From positions 124,001 through 188,000 of the forward strand of contig NZ_CBDDJZ010000001.1 in NCBI RefSeq assembly GCF_965229915.1: a DNA stretch of 64,000 nt, read 5' to 3'. The DNA is from Marinoscillum sp965229915. Lineage in GTDB: Bacteria; Bacteroidota; Bacteroidia; Cytophagales; Cyclobacteriaceae. The notes under the pieces are model-generated. The model saw nothing but the letters and a program-made list of their open reading frames with translations, was not told the DNA's origin and made no database searches. Made by a program: the position numbers and the translations under genes. Below, one piece after another: positions 1 through 9,812 of this stretch (positions are counted from its first letter, which is position 1; the number at the start of each line of letters is the position of its first letter).

Positions 1-228
1 TTCAATATGAACTCCCTCTCTAGCCATCCGATCCATATTGGGTGTTTCCAGAAATGGCACCTTACCGGTAAATCCCATAAAATCATAGCGATGATCGTCA
101 CTAAGAATGAAAATAACATTTTTCTGATTTGAGCGATCAATTTTAGGTGAGTTTGGATTAGATGTCTCTGTGCTACAAGCACTTAAAATCGAACAAATAA
201 TAATACCTGATAGAGTTAGATAGCGCAT
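1..228 (-). CDS. Sulfatase lipoprotein, N-terminal part (runs off the window)
   Basis: The frame opens at ATG 226-228 and stays open to the window edge, giving 76 residues. A short hydrophobic stretch ends in the lipobox LSAC, so this should be a lipoprotein. It is followed by NVIFILSDDHRYD and later LETPNMDRMAREG, the typical start of the alkaline-phosphatase-like sulfatase fold, where the DD pair ligates the catalytic calcium. The catalytic C/S-x-P-x-R motif lies outside the window, so the sulfatase class and whether it is active cannot be judged. It lies downstream of the GH3 gene in the same direction, with a 224-bp gap, and could belong to the glycan locus or be a separate unit. Confidence 0.8.
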   Translation of the reverse strand, partial: MRYLTLSGIIICSILSACSTETSNPNSPKIDRSNQKNVIFILSDDHRYDFMGFTGKVPFLETPNMDRMAREGVHIE

Positions 229-303
229 TTACGATACTTTTTGGTCAACACTTCTTCACAAATTTGGATAAAAATATGCCGAAGGCAGCAGCATCTGATT
301 CAA

Positions 304-325
304 GGTGAAATTCGCAATTTTCACC
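304..325. other. Imperfect hairpin between GH3 and sulfatase genes
   Basis: GGTGAAATT and AATTTTCACC form a stem with one bulged base around a CGC loop. No T-run follows on the minus strand, so it is not a clear intrinsic terminator. It may mark the boundary between the glycan operon and the sulfatase gene. The rest of the 224-bp gap shows nothing recognisable. Confidence 0.25.
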
Positions 326-452
326 AAGTTGTCTATTTCCTTTACTCACCCTGGATGCTTACAAACCTCCGGCTCGACTGTCGAAAATGATGAAGAAGTA
401 TTTAACTAATAAAACGACAATCGTGTAACTACAATTAATGGTAGGCAACCAA

Positions 453-2753
453 TTACCTGGACCAGTTGATGGTTGCTATATCAAGGTCTTCAGAATTAGT
501 ACCTACCATAATTTCAAAAGCTCCCGGCTCCCATACATAGTTCAACTCATAGTTATAGAACTTGAGATCCTCGGGAGTAATTTCAAATGTTACTTTCTTC
601 GATTCACCAGCCTTAATCAACACTTTTTGAAAGCCTTTTAACTCTTTAACAGGTCTGGTTACTGAACCTACCACATCTCGGATGTATAGCTGGACCACTT
701 CTTTACCGTCTAAGTCACCTTTATTGGTTACTTCCATGGATGCTGTAAGTGTTTGATTACCTGTTAGTTCAGTAGCACTCAAATGGAGCGTTCCATACTC
801 AAAATCGCTGTAGCTTAAACCATAACCGAACGGATACAATGGCTGGTTGGACACATCCAGATAATTGGACTTGAACTTCTGAAACCACTGACCTTCAGGT
901 AATGGACGACCTGTTCGTTTGTGGTTATAATAAATCGGAATTTGCCCAGTATTTTGAGGAATAGAAACACTGAGTTTGCCTGATGGATTCACGTCTCCAA
1001 AGAGCACATCAGCAATAGCGTCTCCCGCCTCGCTTCCAGCAAAGAACACATTCAAAATCGACGGAATATTTTCAGACTCCCACTTCATAGCCAGTGGACG
1101 GCCAGCTAAAACCACAGCTACAATCGGCTTTCCGGTCTTGAGCAGAGCTTCCATCATTCGGCGCTGGTTTTCAGGGATCTCAATATTGGACATGCTTGAG
1201 CTCTCACCAGAAGACTCAGAAGCTTCACCAATGACTGCTACTACGACATCCGACGAACGAGCTACTCTCACTGCCTCACCGATCATCTCAGCTTCTGATC
1301 GCTCGTCTCTGTAGGTTGGTTTACCGAAGATGCTGATACGTGACTCCAGGTCGGCATCACCCACCACATTGCAACCACGGGCATACTGAATGGTTGCATT
1401 TTTACCAACCGCATTTTTCAATCCCTGCATGATGGAAACTGACTTGGTGAAGTCACCAGCCACACTCCAAGTGCCGGCCATATTCTCCACATTGTTGGCA
1501 AGAGGGCCAATCAAAGCAATTTTACTTGATTTGTTCAGAGGCAATATTTTGCCTTCGTTTTTCAAAAGGACAATAGACTCAGCTGCAGTCTCGCGGGCTT
1601 TTTGCCTGTTGGCGGTTGTGAATATTTCTGTTTTCGCACGATCCAGGTTGCAGTATTTGTATGGGTCATCAAACAAGCCGAGTTTAAACTTGGCTTCTAA
1701 AATTCTTCTACACGCCTGATTTACTTGTGCCTCCGTGACTAAACCTTGCTCAATGGCATTCTTGGTTTGATCTAGCAAAGCATCACTCACCATGTCCATA
1801 TCGATACCCGCATCAAGCGCTCTTGCAGCTACTGTGAGTGTATCACCAATTCCATGGTCTACCATTTCATTGATGCCCGTGTAGTCTGTCACCACAAAGC
1901 CATCAAATCCCCACTGATTTCTAAGCACCTCAGTCATCAGCCATTTATTGGCGGTGGCTGGTACGCCATCTACTTCATTGAATGAAGCCATGACACTGCC
2001 TACCCCAGCATCTACTGCAGCCTTATATGGTGGAAAGTATTCGTTATACATGCGAATGCGACTCATATCCACAGTATTGTAATCTCTACCTGCTTCAGGT
2101 GCTCCATAAAGCGCGTAGTGTTTCACACAAGAGAGCATGGTGTTATTCGCAGTGAGATCGTCGCCCTGGTAGCCACGCACCATCGCTTTAGCAATCTCGG
2201 AACCGAGGTAAGTATCTTCTCCTGATCCTTCGGAAATCCGTCCCCAACGAGGGTCACGGGATACATCCACCATCGGTGAAAAGGTCCAGGCAATACCATC
2301 CGCAGTAGCTTCATTGGCAGCAAGTCGTGCTGACTGCTCCACCAAATCCATGTCCCATACGCAAGACATTCCAAGAGGTATCGGGAACAAGGTCTTATAA
2401 CCATGAATCACGTCCATCCCAAAGATCAAAGGAATACCAAGACGCGTTTCCTCTACAGCCACTTGCTGTGTCTGTCGGATTTTTTCAGCGGTTCGGATAT
2501 TAAACAATCCTCCTACTTTTCCTTCCTTAATTTTCGCGACTATACCTGTGCTCTGGGCGAGACCCGTATTGATATCTCCGGCGGCCGGTAAGTTGAGCTG
2601 ACCAATCTTCTCCTCTAGTGTCATCAGTGCCATCACCGAGTCGATTCGAGCGGCATAGGGTGACTCATTCGACAGCTTTTGATTGCCTTCTCTCTGGGAG
2701 CAACTCAAAACTGTCAAGGTTATAATCAATAGGACTATATATGTTTTCTTCAT
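453..2753 (-). CDS. bglX: GH3 beta-glucosidase, BglX-like lipoprotein
   Basis: The 766-aa protein has the normal length for BglX-type GH3 enzymes. The signal ends in the lipobox LSC (Cys18), predicting periplasmic or surface lipidation. The GH3 N-terminal barrel shows DVIHGYKTLFPIPLG, the WGRISEGSGEDTYL segment, the conserved KH pair near residues 211-212, and GFVVTDY with the expected nucleophile Asp290. The second domain carries an SSGESSS segment where the acid/base Glu usually lies, and the C-terminal roughly 90 residues are fibronectin-III-like. Family knowledge: exo-acting removal of beta-linked glucose from oligosaccharides; some Bacteroidota GH3 enzymes of this type act on sophoro-oligosaccharides. 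Being the last clear enzyme downstream of the GH144 genes, it probably finishes the oligosaccharides they release. The exact linkage is inferred. Confidence 0.92.
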   Translation of the reverse strand: MKKTYIVLLIITLTVLSCSQREGNQKLSNESPYAARIDSVMALMTLEEKIGQLNLPAAGDINTGLAQSTGIVAKIKEGKVGGLFNIRTAEKIRQTQQVAVEETRLGIPLIFGMDVIHGYKTLFPIPLGMSCVWDMDLVEQSARLAANEATADGIAWTFSPMVDVSRDPRWGRISEGSGEDTYLGSEIAKAMVRGYQGDDLTANNTMLSCVKHYALYGAPEAGRDYNTVDMSRIRMYNEYFPPYKAAVDAGVGSVMASFNEVDGVPATANKWLMTEVLRNQWGFDGFVVTDYTGINEMVDHGIGDTLTVAARALDAGIDMDMVSDALLDQTKNAIEQGLVTEAQVNQACRRILEAKFKLGLFDDPYKYCNLDRAKTEIFTTANRQKARETAAESIVLLKNEGKILPLNKSSKIALIGPLANNVENMAGTWSVAGDFTKSVSIMQGLKNAVGKNATIQYARGCNVVGDADLESRISIFGKPTYRDERSEAEMIGEAVRVARSSDVVVAVIGEASESSGESSSMSNIEIPENQRRMMEALLKTGKPIVAVVLAGRPLAMKWESENIPSILNVFFAGSEAGDAIADVLFGDVNPSGKLSVSIPQNTGQIPIYYNHKRTGRPLPEGQWFQKFKSNYLDVSNQPLYPFGYGLSYSDFEYGTLHLSATELTGNQTLTASMEVTNKGDLDGKEVVQLYIRDVVGSVTRPVKELKGFQKVLIKAGESKKVTFEITPEDLKFYNYELNYVWEPGAFEIMVGTNSEDLDIATINWSR

Positions 2754-2813
2754 CTCAATGAAATAATTCTAATTTTCTCCATTTCAAATCCATCTTGCCA
2801 CAACAGATTTGTT

Positions 2814-3596
2814 TCATTCTTTTGATTTAGCAAAAAGCCACTCCATCAAACCCGGCTCTCTAAATGCCGAATCCCAACTATTGTGATTGGCCTCTTTGTA
2901 CAATGTGTATTTTGCTTCCCCGCCTGCTTTGCGAATAGCAATGACCATATCGGTAGAAAATGAAGGCGGTACCACATTGTCTTGAGCTCCATGAAAGATC
3001 CACATGGGCACATTCTCCGCTATTACCTTTGCTCTGTCCAAATGAGCACCACCACAAATGGCAAAAGCTGCTGCAAACATTGAAGGCTTTCTGGAAATCA
3101 ACTCAAAGGTCCCCATCCCTCCCATGGACAAACCTCCAGCATATACCTGGCTATCTTTGGTGAAAGGCAGACTTTGTATAGAGTCCATAAGAGCCATCAC
3201 AGCTGAAAGCGCCACGGTCGGTTCTCCGCCTGCATCAAAGTCAAATTTCAATGGCCAGCTACTCCGATCTACTTGCACATTCGCCCAATAACTATCCTCT
3301 GGACATTGAGGAAATAAAACGATAGCAGGGTGCTTTATTCTGAAATCAGCATTTAGAAACAGCTCGCTACCATGCGTGAGTTGTTTCTGATTATCACTTC
3401 CTCTCTCTCCTGCACCGTGCAGAAACAGTAAAACAGGATAGGATGCTTTTGGACTAAATCCTTCTGGATATAGAATTTGGTAATTCAGTTGAAAGTTGTC
3501 TACCTGAAACACATTAGGTTCGAATTCAGGTGGACTGGTCTGAGCTACCGAATACCCAGCAACAAATAAAAGCACCCATGTGATTGGTTTATTCAT
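2814..3596 (-). CDS. Secreted alpha/beta-hydrolase esterase
   Basis: This is a 260-aa alpha/beta hydrolase with a signal peptide ending near SVAQ (residue 19). The oxyanion-hole segment is HGAGE (about 60-64), the nucleophile elbow is GLSMG with Ser157, and Asp206 and His238 are well placed to complete the triad. The layout resembles the prolyl-oligopeptidase/phospholipase-carboxylesterase type of esterase found in Bacteroidota glycan loci. Its ATG lies inside the end of the upstream GH144 gene (8-nt overlap, tATGAATAA), so translation is probably coupled. A role removing ester substituents such as acyl groups from the glycan is inferred from context; the substrate cannot be read from the sequence. 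Confidence 0.85.
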   Translation of the reverse strand: MNKPITWVLLFVAGYSVAQTSPPEFEPNVFQVDNFQLNYQILYPEGFSPKASYPVLLFLHGAGERGSDNQKQLTHGSELFLNADFRIKHPAIVLFPQCPEDSYWANVQVDRSSWPLKFDFDAGGEPTVALSAVMALMDSIQSLPFTKDSQVYAGGLSMGGMGTFELISRKPSMFAAAFAICGGAHLDRAKVIAENVPMWIFHGAQDNVVPPSFSTDMVIAIRKAGGEAKYTLYKEANHNSWDSAFREPGLMEWLFAKSKE

Positions 3597-4938
3597 AGCT
3601 AAAACCCAGTTTCTTCAATCCTGCCTGCACTTCTGGTGCGGACATGAACAAGTCCCAAAGTAGTCCACTGCGATAGTTTTCGATCATTACCGGAATCGGT
3701 CCCTGGTCTATCGCCAGATATCTTGGCAGATACCACTGACTGGAAATACTAAATGCATCATATGGACCATATTTTCCAATCAAACTATCTCGTTCAGGAG
3801 CATAAAGCCACTGGAGCATTTGCATGCTTTCTGTAGGCGTGTATGGAAAAGATGAAAGTGCTGCTGTAGGTGAAATAACACCCAGATCTCTGCCTGGCCG
3901 ATGACCTGCATAGCCTCGCATACTATAGCTGGAGGTAAGTCCCCAGTTATTTGGTCCGTAACCTTCATAACCCTCTGGGTTCTCTACACAGTAAGCATAA
4001 TGAGACTTGGCATGACTCTCATTCAATGTCCAGTACTCACCATAGCGATCCGTAAGGTTTTTAGGGTTTAATCCAAGATAAGAATAGTGTGCCCAAAATA
4101 GCGGACCAACCTTTGCCTCGTCATGCTCATAATGATTTAAGACAAGGTCATTTCCATAATAGGTCTCATTGGACTCAATGGCTCCATCAAGCGCCCAACC
4201 GCTATGATATACCTCCGGAGCAATACCATGTGTGGGTGAGGAAGCAGCTAATACATACATGATCAGACATTCATTATAACCTCCCACTGGGAAGTTCATG
4301 TCCCATCCATAGTTTGGTGACCAGTGCCAATAGAGCACATCCTCACCATCCTTGGTATGCCAGTCCCACTCCACATCTTTCCAAATAGCATCTATTCGAT
4401 CAGCTATTGCTTGCTCACGATCCGTTCCATCCTGAAAATACTGCCGAACAGCCAGAAGCCCCTGCATTAAAAAAGCAGTTTCTACCAGGTCGCCACCATC
4501 ATCCTTTTTGCTAAAAGGTTTGACTTTGCCTGTATCGCCGTACCACCAGTGGGGATATACCCCATGGAAACGATCTGCATTTTCTAAAAAGGTAAGTATG
4601 GTTTCAAAACGCTCCACTGCCTCAGACCTGGTGATAAACCCTCGTTCCACTCCAACCAAGATGGCCATTACTCCAAAACCAGATCCACCTGAAGTAACCA
4701 CGTTTTTGTCATTACTTGGGTAAATGCCATCCATGTGGACGCGCTCTCTAGCGAGCCCTGAGGTTGGCTCGGCACCATCCCAGAAATACTGAAATGTCTG
4801 ATATTGCACCTTATCCAGAAGAGAATCCTGGGGTTCACGGGTGACCGCTTCTGATGGTTGCTTTTGCTTGTGACCACAAGCGGATAGCAAAAGAACCAAC
4901 AGGACCATTCCAAAAAATTGATAAGTATATTTATTCAT
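3589..4938 (-). CDS. GH144-type glycoamylase-like lipoprotein (short form)
   Basis: I start this gene at ATG 4938 (449 aa) rather than the in-frame ATG at 4950, because 4938 gives the same 8-nt overlap (tATGAATAA) with the upstream gene that recurs in this operon and begins a clean lipoprotein signal (lipobox LSAC). The catalytic domain fills nearly the whole protein: TSGGSGFG, a DLVE segment (Asp150, Glu153), WHWSPNYGW, YNE (Glu223) and the closing AIDQGPIPVMIEN and MSAPEV blocks. These match the glycoamylase-like domain now classed as GH144, whose characterised members are endo-beta-1,2-glucanases or sophorose-releasing enzymes. The acidic pair in DLVE and the later Glu are my candidates for catalysis. 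It is a paralogue of the upstream gene without the extra N-terminal domains. Confidence 0.88.
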   Translation of the reverse strand: MNKYTYQFFGMVLLVLLLSACGHKQKQPSEAVTREPQDSLLDKVQYQTFQYFWDGAEPTSGLARERVHMDGIYPSNDKNVVTSGGSGFGVMAILVGVERGFITRSEAVERFETILTFLENADRFHGVYPHWWYGDTGKVKPFSKKDDGGDLVETAFLMQGLLAVRQYFQDGTDREQAIADRIDAIWKDVEWDWHTKDGEDVLYWHWSPNYGWDMNFPVGGYNECLIMYVLAASSPTHGIAPEVYHSGWALDGAIESNETYYGNDLVLNHYEHDEAKVGPLFWAHYSYLGLNPKNLTDRYGEYWTLNESHAKSHYAYCVENPEGYEGYGPNNWGLTSSYSMRGYAGHRPGRDLGVISPTAALSSFPYTPTESMQMLQWLYAPERDSLIGKYGPYDAFSISSQWYLPRYLAIDQGPIPVMIENYRSGLLWDLFMSAPEVQAGLKKLGFSYE

Positions 4939-6916
4939 AGGTAAAACCAAGTTTGTCTAATCCACTTTGTACTTCAGGAGCTGACATGAACAAGTCCCAC
5001 AGTAAACCTGTGCGGTGATTTTCTATCATCACCACGATGGGTCCCTGATCTATTGCCAGATAAGATGATGCGGTCCATCCTTCGGTAATATTAAATGCAT
5101 CGTAAAAACCATATTCTCCCCAAAGTCGGTCTCCAAGGATGTAATAAAAATGCCTGATAGCTGCCATGGATTCTTCAGGAGTGTAAGGCAAAGATGAAAT
5201 GGCCGCCGTTGGAGTAATAACTCCCAGGTCGTTATCCGGTGAATGCGCATTGTAACCTTCGTGGTTATCACTGGCAGTGAGACCCCAACTATAACTAGCG
5301 TATCCAACAAAATCCTTCGGATTACTAATGCAATACGCTCGATTAATCAACGTATGATTGACATTCTGATCCCAATAGTTGGCATACTGATCTGTCAGAT
5401 TACGAGGGTCGAGACCCAAAAAAGAGTAGTGAGCAAAGAAAAGAGGTCCTCCCCGATCACTTCGAAGATCCATCTGATAACCATAGTAACTGCTATTGTT
5501 ACTATTTACCATGGCTCCATCCCGACTCCAACCTTTGGTATAAACATTCTGATCTATCGAATGAGTAGGCGATGCTGCTGCTAGTACGTAGACGATCAAT
5601 GCTTCATTCCATCCCTGAATGGCATGGTTTTTCTCCCACTCAAAATTTGGTGACCAGTGCCAGTACAACACATCCTGACCATTTTGAGTGTACCAGTCCC
5701 ACTCTATTCCTTCCCATAGTTTATTGATCGTTTCGATCATAGCTGCCTCCTGCGTATTGTCCGCATTCAGGTATTGACGCACGGTTAATAACCCCTGTGC
5801 CATAAAAGCTGTTTCTACCAGGTCTCCACCATTGTCATTGCTACTAAAAGGCACTACGTCTCCTGTAGTACCATTGAGCCAGTGTGACCAGGCACCATGA
5901 AACTTATCCGCATTGACATCTAAAAAATCGATAATGGTCTCTAGTCGATCTATCCCTTCCTGTCTGGTGATGAATCCACGCTCAATGCCCACCAGAATAG
6001 CCATGAGTCCAAATCCCGAGCCACCGGAGGTCACAGTTTCACCACTTGTATTGCGCTCACGAGTGAGCCCACTCACCGGATGTCCAAAATCCCAGAAGTA
6101 TTTGAACGTTTGCTCCTGCACCTTGGTGAGTAACTCCTCATCCGATATCTCTGGAAACTTCAGCGTGGAGTCTAGCTCGGTATAAAACGGTTGCCGATAA
6201 GTAGCAAACGAATTACCTGCTTTAGATTTTAGGTTTTGTGAAATGAATAATTCATACCTCTCATATCCATTTAAAGTACTTTGGACGGATACGTCAAAAA
6301 GGGTGTCGTTTGTTAATGCGCCAATACTTATCGAGACACTTTCATCCCCACCATTAATCGATAAGTTGTTTTCTAGTTCCTCAACTGCTACAGGAGTGGT
6401 AAATGCCAGTTGAATCACTGGAGTACGGCTGACATTCAGAATTCTGTTAGAGGCTTTAGTATCAGTGCCATCAATTGCTACTGATACTATCCCCAAAGGA
6501 GTATTTATGGTGGTGAAAGAGACATTGTACCCTGAAAAAGTTTCTTTTTTCGTGCCAGTAAGTGCGTCGCTTATACTGAGTGAATATTCAGTATCTATGT
6601 CCAATGGATCAAAACTAAGCGCTACTGTTTTTTGCTCATCCAGATAGCTGTATTGAGTCTGGACTCTGTCAGAACCTTTTCGCAAGACAATCAGGGCAGG
6701 CATTTGTGTAGTGTCCAGGGCATGCGAAAAAGTCAATAAAATATTTTTGTCGTTGGGTTGGGGTTTGTTGGGATCTGAAAGCAGATTGGATGTGCCTATG
6801 CGCAAACTTACCAGCTGCATTACCTCTGGATCTGGCTCAGTGAGTTCATCTCCACAGCTGACCAAATAGATATTGAGGAAAAGTAGGATTAATAGTATGG
6901 TTGATTTGTAAGACAT
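4931..6916 (-). CDS. GH144-type glycoamylase-like lipoprotein with N-terminal Ig-like domains
   Basis: This 661-aa lipoprotein (lipobox VSC, Cys21) has two Ig-like modules of the bacterial SbsA/Big_5 type at about 30-135 and 140-245, followed by a full GH144-type domain from about 255 to the end. The catalytic-region motifs repeat those of the downstream paralogue: TSGGSGFG, DLVE (Asp365, Glu368), WHWSPNFEW, WNE (Glu438), AIDQGPIVVMIEN and MSAPEV. Family knowledge suggests cleavage of beta-1,2-glucan; the Ig modules would hold the enzyme away from the outer membrane. A reasonable division of labour is that this long form cuts polymer at the surface while the short form works on fragments, but that is inference. 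Confidence 0.88.
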   Translation of the reverse strand: MSYKSTILLILLFLNIYLVSCGDELTEPDPEVMQLVSLRIGTSNLLSDPNKPQPNDKNILLTFSHALDTTQMPALIVLRKGSDRVQTQYSYLDEQKTVALSFDPLDIDTEYSLSISDALTGTKKETFSGYNVSFTTINTPLGIVSVAIDGTDTKASNRILNVSRTPVIQLAFTTPVAVEELENNLSINGGDESVSISIGALTNDTLFDVSVQSTLNGYERYELFISQNLKSKAGNSFATYRQPFYTELDSTLKFPEISDEELLTKVQEQTFKYFWDFGHPVSGLTRERNTSGETVTSGGSGFGLMAILVGIERGFITRQEGIDRLETIIDFLDVNADKFHGAWSHWLNGTTGDVVPFSSNDNGGDLVETAFMAQGLLTVRQYLNADNTQEAAMIETINKLWEGIEWDWYTQNGQDVLYWHWSPNFEWEKNHAIQGWNEALIVYVLAAASPTHSIDQNVYTKGWSRDGAMVNSNNSSYYGYQMDLRSDRGGPLFFAHYSFLGLDPRNLTDQYANYWDQNVNHTLINRAYCISNPKDFVGYASYSWGLTASDNHEGYNAHSPDNDLGVITPTAAISSLPYTPEESMAAIRHFYYILGDRLWGEYGFYDAFNITEGWTASSYLAIDQGPIVVMIENHRTGLLWDLFMSAPEVQSGLDKLGFTYE

Positions 6917-6985
6917 TGAGGAAGATAAATTACAGGGATGACCAGATGGCCATCCCTGAAGTTACGCCTAATAACTAATAAAAAC

Positions 6986-8257
6986 TTAAGGCTTTTCTGC
7001 GTTGTAGAGTGTTGACACATTATCTGCAGTGAACGAAGCAGAGAATACTCTTACATCATCCATCAACCCTTTGAAGTGGTTGTTGTCTGGAGTATCAATT
7101 GGATTGGCCCAGTCATCTGTAACGATCCTATTCTCACTGCCTTGGATAAAGCCAAATGCAAGCTTGTTACCTGGAGCGTCATTTCCTCTATACCCCATAC
7201 CAACTGTGTTGTAAAGTGGGTGTGTCTCTCCATAAAGATTGAAATCCTGGCTTTTTCTTAACTCTCCGTTGATGTATATCGCACCAATCTTAGATTCTGC
7301 GTCATACGTAACAACAAAGTGTGCCCATTTATCTTTGATGATTCCTGCAAGCCCACCAGAGCCGGATACATCTTGATCAAAGGTCCAACCTTGCCAACCT
7401 AAATCACCTTTCGTGGACCACCAAAGATCTTGTCCAGTTACTGTTCCATCCTCTAAAGTGTAGGAAGCTGCCAATTTACAGTTATTATAGTTTGGAGCTA
7501 TTTCGAATTGCATTCCGTACCAAGCAGCTAGCCCCATAACGAATTGACCTCTTGTTTCATCATTGTCATTGACATCTGATCCATCAGATTTAATCCAGAA
7601 ACTTAAAGTGAAATCATCGGTATTGAGTAATTCATCGGCTCCTGGAATTTCAATCAAGGTAGCATCTCCGTCAAATGATACGCTACTCTCAGCTTGGCCA
7701 TGTCTATCAGCGGTGTAACTAACTGCGATGCGATTGTCAGCATTGAAAGCTCCCATCTCATCAGTATCATCACCATCAAACTTCCAATAAGCTACCTGAG
7801 CGTCAGCATTTGGAGGAGTGACTTCTGCTACACCACCAGTGCTGAAGGTTCTGCTAACAGCAGTAAACTCACCACCATCAGCTGCCTGGATCTCACCAAC
7901 AGTCAGTACATAGTCAGTACCTCTTGCCAGCTCCTGAGAAGCAGTCAATGTCACTACAGCGCCATTCACAGTCACGTCAGCAGCAATACCATCTACCGCT
8001 ACTGTTGTGTTGGTGGCAGTAGCTGCATCTACTTCTCTATCAAAAGTTACGTTGAGTACCAGGTCTACAGGAACACCGCTTGCTGCTGTGGCTCCATTTA
8101 AATCCACAGTTGTAGGCTCACCAGTGAGCACATCGGTACCCGTAGCTTCAATACTAACGATGGTCAATGCACTCGGGCCTTCATCCTCTCCACAGCTCAT
8201 GAGTACACCAATACTGGCAACTGCTACCAGCATTAAAATTGATTTGATTGTTTTCAT
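6986..8257 (-). CDS. LamG-domain surface lipoprotein with Big_5 Ig domain
   Basis: A 423-aa lipoprotein (lipobox LMSC, Cys22). Residues about 30-140 form an Ig-like Big_5 module, with the FDREVDAATATNTTVAV pattern typical of that fold. From about 155 to 415 there is a concanavalin A-like LamG/LamG-like jellyroll domain: VAYWKFDGD, FTLSFWIKSDG, WAHFVVTYD, IYINGELRKS and FKGLMDDVRVF. No catalytic residues are evident, so a surface glycan-binding role (the SusE/SusF position, directly after SusD) is the best reading. It lies between susD and the GH144 genes with short spacers and shares the Ig module type with the long GH144 enzyme. The bound ligand is not readable. Confidence 0.82.
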   Translation of the reverse strand: MKTIKSILMLVAVASIGVLMSCGEDEGPSALTIVSIEATGTDVLTGEPTTVDLNGATAASGVPVDLVLNVTFDREVDAATATNTTVAVDGIAADVTVNGAVVTLTASQELARGTDYVLTVGEIQAADGGEFTAVSRTFSTGGVAEVTPPNADAQVAYWKFDGDDTDEMGAFNADNRIAVSYTADRHGQAESSVSFDGDATLIEIPGADELLNTDDFTLSFWIKSDGSDVNDNDETRGQFVMGLAAWYGMQFEIAPNYNNCKLAASYTLEDGTVTGQDLWWSTKGDLGWQGWTFDQDVSGSGGLAGIIKDKWAHFVVTYDAESKIGAIYINGELRKSQDFNLYGETHPLYNTVGMGYRGNDAPGNKLAFGFIQGSENRIVTDDWANPIDTPDNNHFKGLMDDVRVFSASFTADNVSTLYNAEKP

Positions 8258-8324
8258 ACTTACTTCATTTTTGGTTTATTGATTCTTACTAATTGATCTA
8301 TTTTAATTGTTAAAAATTCCAGTT

Positions 8325-9806
8325 TTAGTATCCAGGATTTTGACCTATTCGGCCTTCCGAGATATCTACTTCCGATTGAGGTATTGGGAACAACTCATTC
8401 TTATTGGGAATGAATCCTAAAGGTCCCAGGACTTCCTCAGCTCGATCTGTCCTTACCAGATCCCAAAATCTTAATCCCTCGAAGGCAAGCTCATAGTTTC
8501 GTTCGTTAGCGATAGCCTCTCTGACGGTAGCTTTGTCCGTGGCAGTGATGTCAGGCAAGATGGTGTTGTCGCCACCGCGCGCTCTTTGACGTACCTGATT
8601 CAGATAAGTCAGTGCCTGAGCTGTTTTGTCATTCTCATTTAGTGCCTCAGCTGCCATCAATAGCACATCAGCATAGCGAATCACACGCATGTTGAAACCG
8701 AATGAGCCCTGAGTACCTTCGCCAGAGTGCCATACTTTTTGATTGTAAACTTCTATCTCCACAATCTCTCCATCTGCACGTGTAGTGTCTGGAGTAGATG
8801 CATCACCAAGCGTTTCTACTCCGTCGAGCACTTCACCTAAGAAAATGACACTGGCATCCATGCGTGGATCATCATTGGCTTGCATCATCAGAATCCATGA
8901 ATAAGCTGGGCGGCCGAATCCCCATCCTCGGTTCGGTGTGCCTCTGATCGCCCAGGTGTTGGCATACTGGTTGCCACCCTGACCAAAACCTAATGGCAAT
9001 GCACCCACCTCAAAGACAGATTCTACACCAAACTCATTGTCCTCACTAAAAGCATCTGCAAAATCATCTTCCAGGTCATATTGATCCGAGTTGATCACTT
9101 CCATGGCATAGGTCTCTGCATTGGTGTAGTCTCCCAGGAAGAGGTAAAGTCTAGCTAGTAGCGACTTGGCTGCCCCTTTGGTGGCTCTCCCCATATCTTC
9201 AGTATCGTAATCGCTCTTCTCCGGTAGATTATCTACAGCGAATTGCAGATCAGGGAAAATAACCTGATCGTAAATCTCTTCCGTCGCTGTTTTGCCCAGA
9301 TCAAGAGGTGGGTCAGTTTCCAACACTAGAGGAACATCCCCATAACCCCGAACTAGTTTAGAGTAATAAAACGCTCGCAGAAAACGAGCCTCAGCCTCAA
9401 GACGGATTTTAAGGTTATCATCGGTAAACTCAATTTCTGGCACTTTGGTAATCACCAGGTTGGCCCGTCTGATGGCTTTATACAAGGTTTTGTACCATCG
9501 CTCGGTGGAACCTTCTGACGCTGTATGAGTGAAGTTTTCATAAGGTGCAATGGCCGTACCATCTCCAGGATTACTTCCTTTAGTCACCTGATCACTCATG
9601 ATATCCAGCAAAGGAAATCCACCTGTATGAATGTTCCACTCTCGGAGAGAATTGTATATGGCATTAGTTGCCAATACTGCATCAGACTCCGATTCAGGAA
9701 AAGTTCCTGCTGTCAGATTACTCAATAGCGGCTTATCCAACGCATCCTCTTCGCAAGAGAAAAGCGTCAATCCAACTAATAATGTGAGGTATTTTAAGTT
9801 CTTCAT
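8325..9806 (-). CDS. SusD/RagB-family glycan-binding lipoprotein
   Basis: This 493-aa protein has a lipobox FSC (Cys18) and the SusD layout: N-terminal SusD-like helices with AIYNSLREWN and ARFLRAFYYSKLVRGYGDVPLV, TPR-like repeats (AKSLLARLYLFLGDYTNAETYA), and the C-terminal RagB/SusD end with RVIRYADVLLMAAEALNE and FEGLRFWDLVR. SusD proteins cap the SusC barrel at the outer surface and deliver oligosaccharides to it. The gene lies 6 nt after susC and is surely co-transcribed with it. Confidence 0.95.
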   Translation of the reverse strand: MKNLKYLTLLVGLTLFSCEEDALDKPLLSNLTAGTFPESESDAVLATNAIYNSLREWNIHTGGFPLLDIMSDQVTKGSNPGDGTAIAPYENFTHTASEGSTERWYKTLYKAIRRANLVITKVPEIEFTDDNLKIRLEAEARFLRAFYYSKLVRGYGDVPLVLETDPPLDLGKTATEEIYDQVIFPDLQFAVDNLPEKSDYDTEDMGRATKGAAKSLLARLYLFLGDYTNAETYAMEVINSDQYDLEDDFADAFSEDNEFGVESVFEVGALPLGFGQGGNQYANTWAIRGTPNRGWGFGRPAYSWILMMQANDDPRMDASVIFLGEVLDGVETLGDASTPDTTRADGEIVEIEVYNQKVWHSGEGTQGSFGFNMRVIRYADVLLMAAEALNENDKTAQALTYLNQVRQRARGGDNTILPDITATDKATVREAIANERNYELAFEGLRFWDLVRTDRAEEVLGPLGFIPNKNELFPIPQSEVDISEGRIGQNPGY

Positions 9807-9812
9807 GTCTAA

